DNA of 64,000 nucleotides from contig NZ_FMVW01000002.1 of the NCBI RefSeq assembly GCF_900102695.1, forward strand, positions 372,001 through 436,000. Direction: 5' to 3'. Each line of letters begins with the position of its first letter. Position 1 is the stretch's first letter. The DNA comes from Afifella marina DSM 2698 (GTDB lineage: Bacteria; Pseudomonadota; Alphaproteobacteria; Rhizobiales; Afifellaceae). Below, piece after piece: positions 61,163 to 64,000 of the stretch. Made by a program: the position numbers and the translations under genes. The notes below the pieces were generated by a model. That model worked only from the letters and a program-made list of their open reading frames with translations. It was not told where the DNA came from and ran no database searches.

Positions 61163-62373
61163 GCGTGGCCGGTGCTCTTGCGTTGAAACAAAGCAAGGGG
61201 GGAGAGCTTCATGAGCTTGTGGCCCAGCCGAGCGAGAGTGTCGAGAAAGCGCGCGATACCAACCGGCGTGCGCCAACGATAGCCGCGCTTGAGCGCGAGG
61301 GCCGAGACGACGATGCCGCCGATGGGCACGGCGTAGAGCAGCGGAATGAGGGTCGCGTCGTTCGTTGCCGCGGCCAGAACGCCGAAGCCGAGGCCGCGAA
61401 GCGTGAAGCCGGAGACCACCGCAAGCGCCGTCGCATAGCCGCGATCCTGTCTGTTGGTGCGTGCGCGACCGCAAAACAAAAGTGCGATGAACGCGAAAGC
61501 GATGGTGTAAAGCGGCGCCGTGATGCGATCATGCAACTCCGCCTTCCAGCGCGTCGGAAATTCCTCGCGGTACGGGTTGTCCGGCGCCGGGTTGAGGAGT
61601 TCCCGCGTCGTCAGCTCGCGCGGCTTGCGCGTTGCGTTGACCTCGCCCGCCTTGAACTGGCTGAGGTCGAAACCGTAGGTGTCGAATTCGACGACGCTCG
61701 TCTCGCCCTTCATGCGGTTGTCGCGGACGAGTTCGCCATCCTTCATGATGAGATAGGCATTGCCGCCGCTTTCCACGAGCACGCCGGTTTTGGCGATGTA
61801 CTGGGTGGAATCGCTCGGGATGCGATCGTCGCTGACGAAGATGTTCTTGAAGCTCCCGTCCGGCGCCTTGGCGCGGATGTGGAGGGTGAGGCCGTTGTCG
61901 ACGGTGCGGAAGCCGCCGTCCTTGACGAGCGTGGCAAGAAGATCGGCACGCACATGCGCCACGATCTCGCGCAAGGCGCCGAGGCTTGCCGGCGCGACGA
62001 CGTGATAGAGCAGGGTAACGGCGACCAGAATGACGGCGCCCAAGACGATGATCGGCCGGGCGACGACACGGCTGGAGGCGCCCGCCGCCGCCATCACCGG
62101 CAATTCGCTGTCGGCGTTGAGATTGTTTAAGGTGACGGTCGCGGCAATGAGGTAGGCGATCGGGGCGATCACCTGAATGAGGGCCGGCAAAGCGAGGAGC
62201 GTCATGAAGACGAACATCCAGATCGCCTGGCCTTTGGCCGTCACCACGTCGAGCTCGCGCAGCACCTGGGTCATCCACATGGTGGCGACGAGCGCCCCCA
62301 GAACGAGCAGGAGCAGCATCAATGCGCGACGAAAAACGTAGCGTTCCAGAAGGGGCAGCCTGAAGATTTGCAT
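61159..62373 (-). CDS. lptF: LPS export permease LptF
   Basis: LptF, the partner permease, 404 residues, YjgP/YjgQ family. ATG 62373 (MQIFRLPLLERYVFRR) matches the family; the longer frame runs into the divergent region. First gene of lptF-lptG-lptD-surA-pdxA-rsmA, divergent from pepA by 172 bp. Confidence 0.94.
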   Translation of the reverse strand: MQIFRLPLLERYVFRRALMLLLLVLGALVATMWMTQVLRELDVVTAKGQAIWMFVFMTLLALPALIQVIAPIAYLIAATVTLNNLNADSELPVMAAAGASSRVVARPIIVLGAVILVAVTLLYHVVAPASLGALREIVAHVRADLLATLVKDGGFRTVDNGLTLHIRAKAPDGSFKNIFVSDDRIPSDSTQYIAKTGVLVESGGNAYLIMKDGELVRDNRMKGETSVVEFDTYGFDLSQFKAGEVNATRKPRELTTRELLNPAPDNPYREEFPTRWKAELHDRITAPLYTIAFAFIALLFCGRARTNRQDRGYATALAVVSGFTLRGLGFGVLAAATNDATLIPLLYAVPIGGIVVSALALKRGYRWRTPVGIARFLDTLARLGHKLMKLSPLALFQRKSTGHA

Positions 62374-62545
62374 CCGGTCCTTGTTCGGCAAGATCGGGCT
62401 TGCGAGGTCAAGCCTTACACGGGCATGGATAAAATTCACCCAACAAGCATGGTTAACGGCGATTGGCCTTGACGGCCCGGCTCTCACGGCTAATCCAGTC
62501 GCACCCCCACTTTCCATGACAAAAGCCGAGGATCGAGGCAACAGC

Positions 62546-64000
62546 ATGGTCGCCAACACCACCATCACTTTTAAGAAACCCGCCGCTCCCGAAAAGGGGA
62601 CCGCCGTCCTTTTGACCGGCAAAGAGCTCGCTTTGGGGCCGGTTGCGACCTCGCTCGACGAGGCCGCCGGCTCTCGATTCGCGGTGGCTGCGAAAATCAA
62701 AGGCTACAAAGGCGCCTTGCGCAAAACTCTCGAACTCGTCGCCCCGTCCGGCGTCGACGTGGAGCGAATCATTTTTGTAGGACTTGGCGACGTCGATCCC
62801 GATATCGACTGGCTGCGCCTTGGCGGCGCGACCGCGAAGGCCCTGCCGGATGAGGGCGAGGTGACCATCGTTCTGCAGGATCCCGAAGGCCGCAGCCCGA
62901 ACAGCGAAGATGCGGCCGCGTTCGCTCTTGGTCTCGTCATGCGTCGCTACCGTTTCGATCGCTACAAGAGCCGGAAGAGCGATGAGGATGCGCCGCGCGG
63001 TCCGATGACGGTGACGATCGGCGTCGACGATCCGGAAGCTGCAGAGGCGGCCTGGAAGGAGGCTGCGGCCGTTGCGGAGGGCGTCGAACTTGCGCGCGAT
63101 CTCGTCAATGAGCCGGCCAATATTCTGGGCCCGGTCGAATTCGCCGACCGTCTTGGGGAACTCAAGGCGAAGGGGCTCGACGTCGATGTGCTCGACGAGA
63201 AGGCGCTGACGGACTTGAAGCTCAACGCGCTGTTGGGGGTGGCGCAGGGGTCGGTGCGTCCGCCTCGGGTCGTCATCATGCGCTGGAACGGTGCCGGCGA
63301 TGAGGCGCCGATCGCCTTCGTCGGCAAGGGCGTCGTCTTCGATACGGGCGGCATCTCCATCAAGCCGGCAGCCGGCATGGAAGACATGAAGGGCGATATG
63401 GGCGGCGCGGCCGCCGTTTCCGGCGTCATGCTGGCGCTCGCCGGCCGCAAGGCCAAGGTGAATGCCATCGGCATCGTCGGTATCGTGGAGAACATGCCCG
63501 ACGGGAATGCGCAGCGGCCGGGCGATATCGTGACTTCGCTCTCCGGCCAGACGATCGAGGTGATCAACACCGACGCCGAAGGCCGGCTGGTGCTCGCCGA
63601 TATCCTGACGCATGTGCAGAATGTCGCCAAACCGAAGGCGATGATCGATCTGGCGACCTTGACCGGCGCCATCATCGTGGCGCTCGGCCACCATTATGCC
63701 GGGCTCTTCTCCAACGACGATGCGCTTGCCTCGGCTCTTCTCGATGCCGGGCAGGAGACCGGCGAGAAGGTCTGGCGCATGCCGCTCGGCGAGGAATACG
63801 ACAAGCTCATCGATTCCAAGAACGCCGATATGAAGAATGTCGGCGGGCGCTGGGGCGGTTCGATCACGGCCGCGCAATTCCTCAAGCGCTTCGTCGAGAA
63901 CGACACGCCCTGGGCGCATCTCGACGTCGCCGGGACGGCGATGGGATCTCCTTCGAGCGACACCAACGATTCGTGGAGTTCGGGCTTCGGCGTCCGGCTT
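62546..64000 (+). CDS. pepA: leucyl aminopeptidase, partial at right edge
   Basis: Cytosol aminopeptidase of the M17 family, cut by the window end after 485 codons (family length about 500), so nearly complete. The two-metal site is visible: FVGKGVVFDTGGISIKPAAGM, KGDMGGAA and NTDAEGRLVLAD. ATG 62546 is preferred because GAGG lies about 8 nt before it; an in-frame ATG at 62516 would add ten residues. It degrades peptides in the cytoplasm. The divergent 172-bp region to lptF holds both promoters, not resolved. Confidence 0.94.
   Translation, partial: MVANTTITFKKPAAPEKGTAVLLTGKELALGPVATSLDEAAGSRFAVAAKIKGYKGALRKTLELVAPSGVDVERIIFVGLGDVDPDIDWLRLGGATAKALPDEGEVTIVLQDPEGRSPNSEDAAAFALGLVMRRYRFDRYKSRKSDEDAPRGPMTVTIGVDDPEAAEAAWKEAAAVAEGVELARDLVNEPANILGPVEFADRLGELKAKGLDVDVLDEKALTDLKLNALLGVAQGSVRPPRVVIMRWNGAGDEAPIAFVGKGVVFDTGGISIKPAAGMEDMKGDMGGAAAVSGVMLALAGRKAKVNAIGIVGIVENMPDGNAQRPGDIVTSLSGQTIEVINTDAEGRLVLADILTHVQNVAKPKAMIDLATLTGAIIVALGHHYAGLFSNDDALASALLDAGQETGEKVWRMPLGEEYDKLIDSKNADMKNVGGRWGGSITAAQFLKRFVENDTPWAHLDVAGTAMGSPSSDTNDSWSSGFGVRL

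Noticed and set aside
62453-63919. Minus-strand open frame of 488 codons opposite pepA
   Set aside because: Shadow of the aminopeptidase gene, with no domain.
1-64000. Search for tRNA, rRNA, CRISPR arrays, insertion sequences and prophage genes
   Set aside because: By eye, no tRNA T-loop pattern, regular repeat-spacer array, transposase or terminal inverted repeat was found; weak signals could be missed without a covariance or repeat search.

Overview
The window is high-GC, densely coded DNA from an alphaproteobacterium, most likely of the order Hyphomicrobiales (Rhizobiales). The order rpsF-rpsR-rplI-dnaB-alr-radA-cvpA-purF, the fabD-fabG-acpP-fabF-mltG-yicC-gmk cluster and the lptF-lptG-lptD-surA-pdxA-rsmA cluster are all typical of that group. 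So are the candidate regulatory signals: a GAAC-N7-GAAC LexA-type box and a GGAAC-N17-GGTT EcfG-type promoter. I saw no rRNA, tRNA, CRISPR array, insertion sequence or prophage.

Accessory and metabolic half (1-31 kb). It opens with a sugar or polyol operon (291-6065): binding protein, ATPase, permease, PfkB kinase and a GatZ/KbaZ-family protein, probably feeding D-tagatose 6-phosphate into glycolysis. An oxidoreductase, a flavin reductase-like protein and an HD hydrolase follow. Next is a radical SAM protein (8562-9773) coupled by a 1-nt overlap to a DUF4130-UdgX fusion (9773-11236), with a LexA-type box just upstream; this is the most interesting locus here. A divergent LysR/lrgAB pair and an Rrf2 regulator next to a cysPTWA sulfate importer come next. 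Three identically spaced dyads mark the rrf2 and cysP promoters. Then come a marR-MFS-HlyD efflux operon, ohr-ohrR, a MarR/membrane-protein pair, a PRC-barrel protein, a soluble double-PAS chemoreceptor, a CAP protein, an EF-hand protein, cytochrome b561 and several small stress or unknown genes.

Housekeeping half (31-64 kb). NnrU-panB-yfgM-like-bamB-der lie on the plus strand. A minus-strand block holds dnaB, alr, radA, cvpA, purF and an SDR gene, and beyond it lies rpsF-rpsR-rplI. A large MscS-type channel and the fatty-acid/cell-wall cluster fabD-fabG-acpP-fabF-mltG-yicC-gmk are on plus. Facing it, lptF-lptG-lptD-surA-pdxA-rsmA on minus handles LPS export, outer-membrane assembly, vitamin B6 and 16S rRNA dimethylation. 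gmk and rsmA overlap tail to tail by 31 bp. A partial pepA runs off the right edge.

Many start codons were chosen from ribosome-binding sites or family alignment rather than the longest frame; entries say so. All functional names rest on recognised motifs and gene context, not on database searches.
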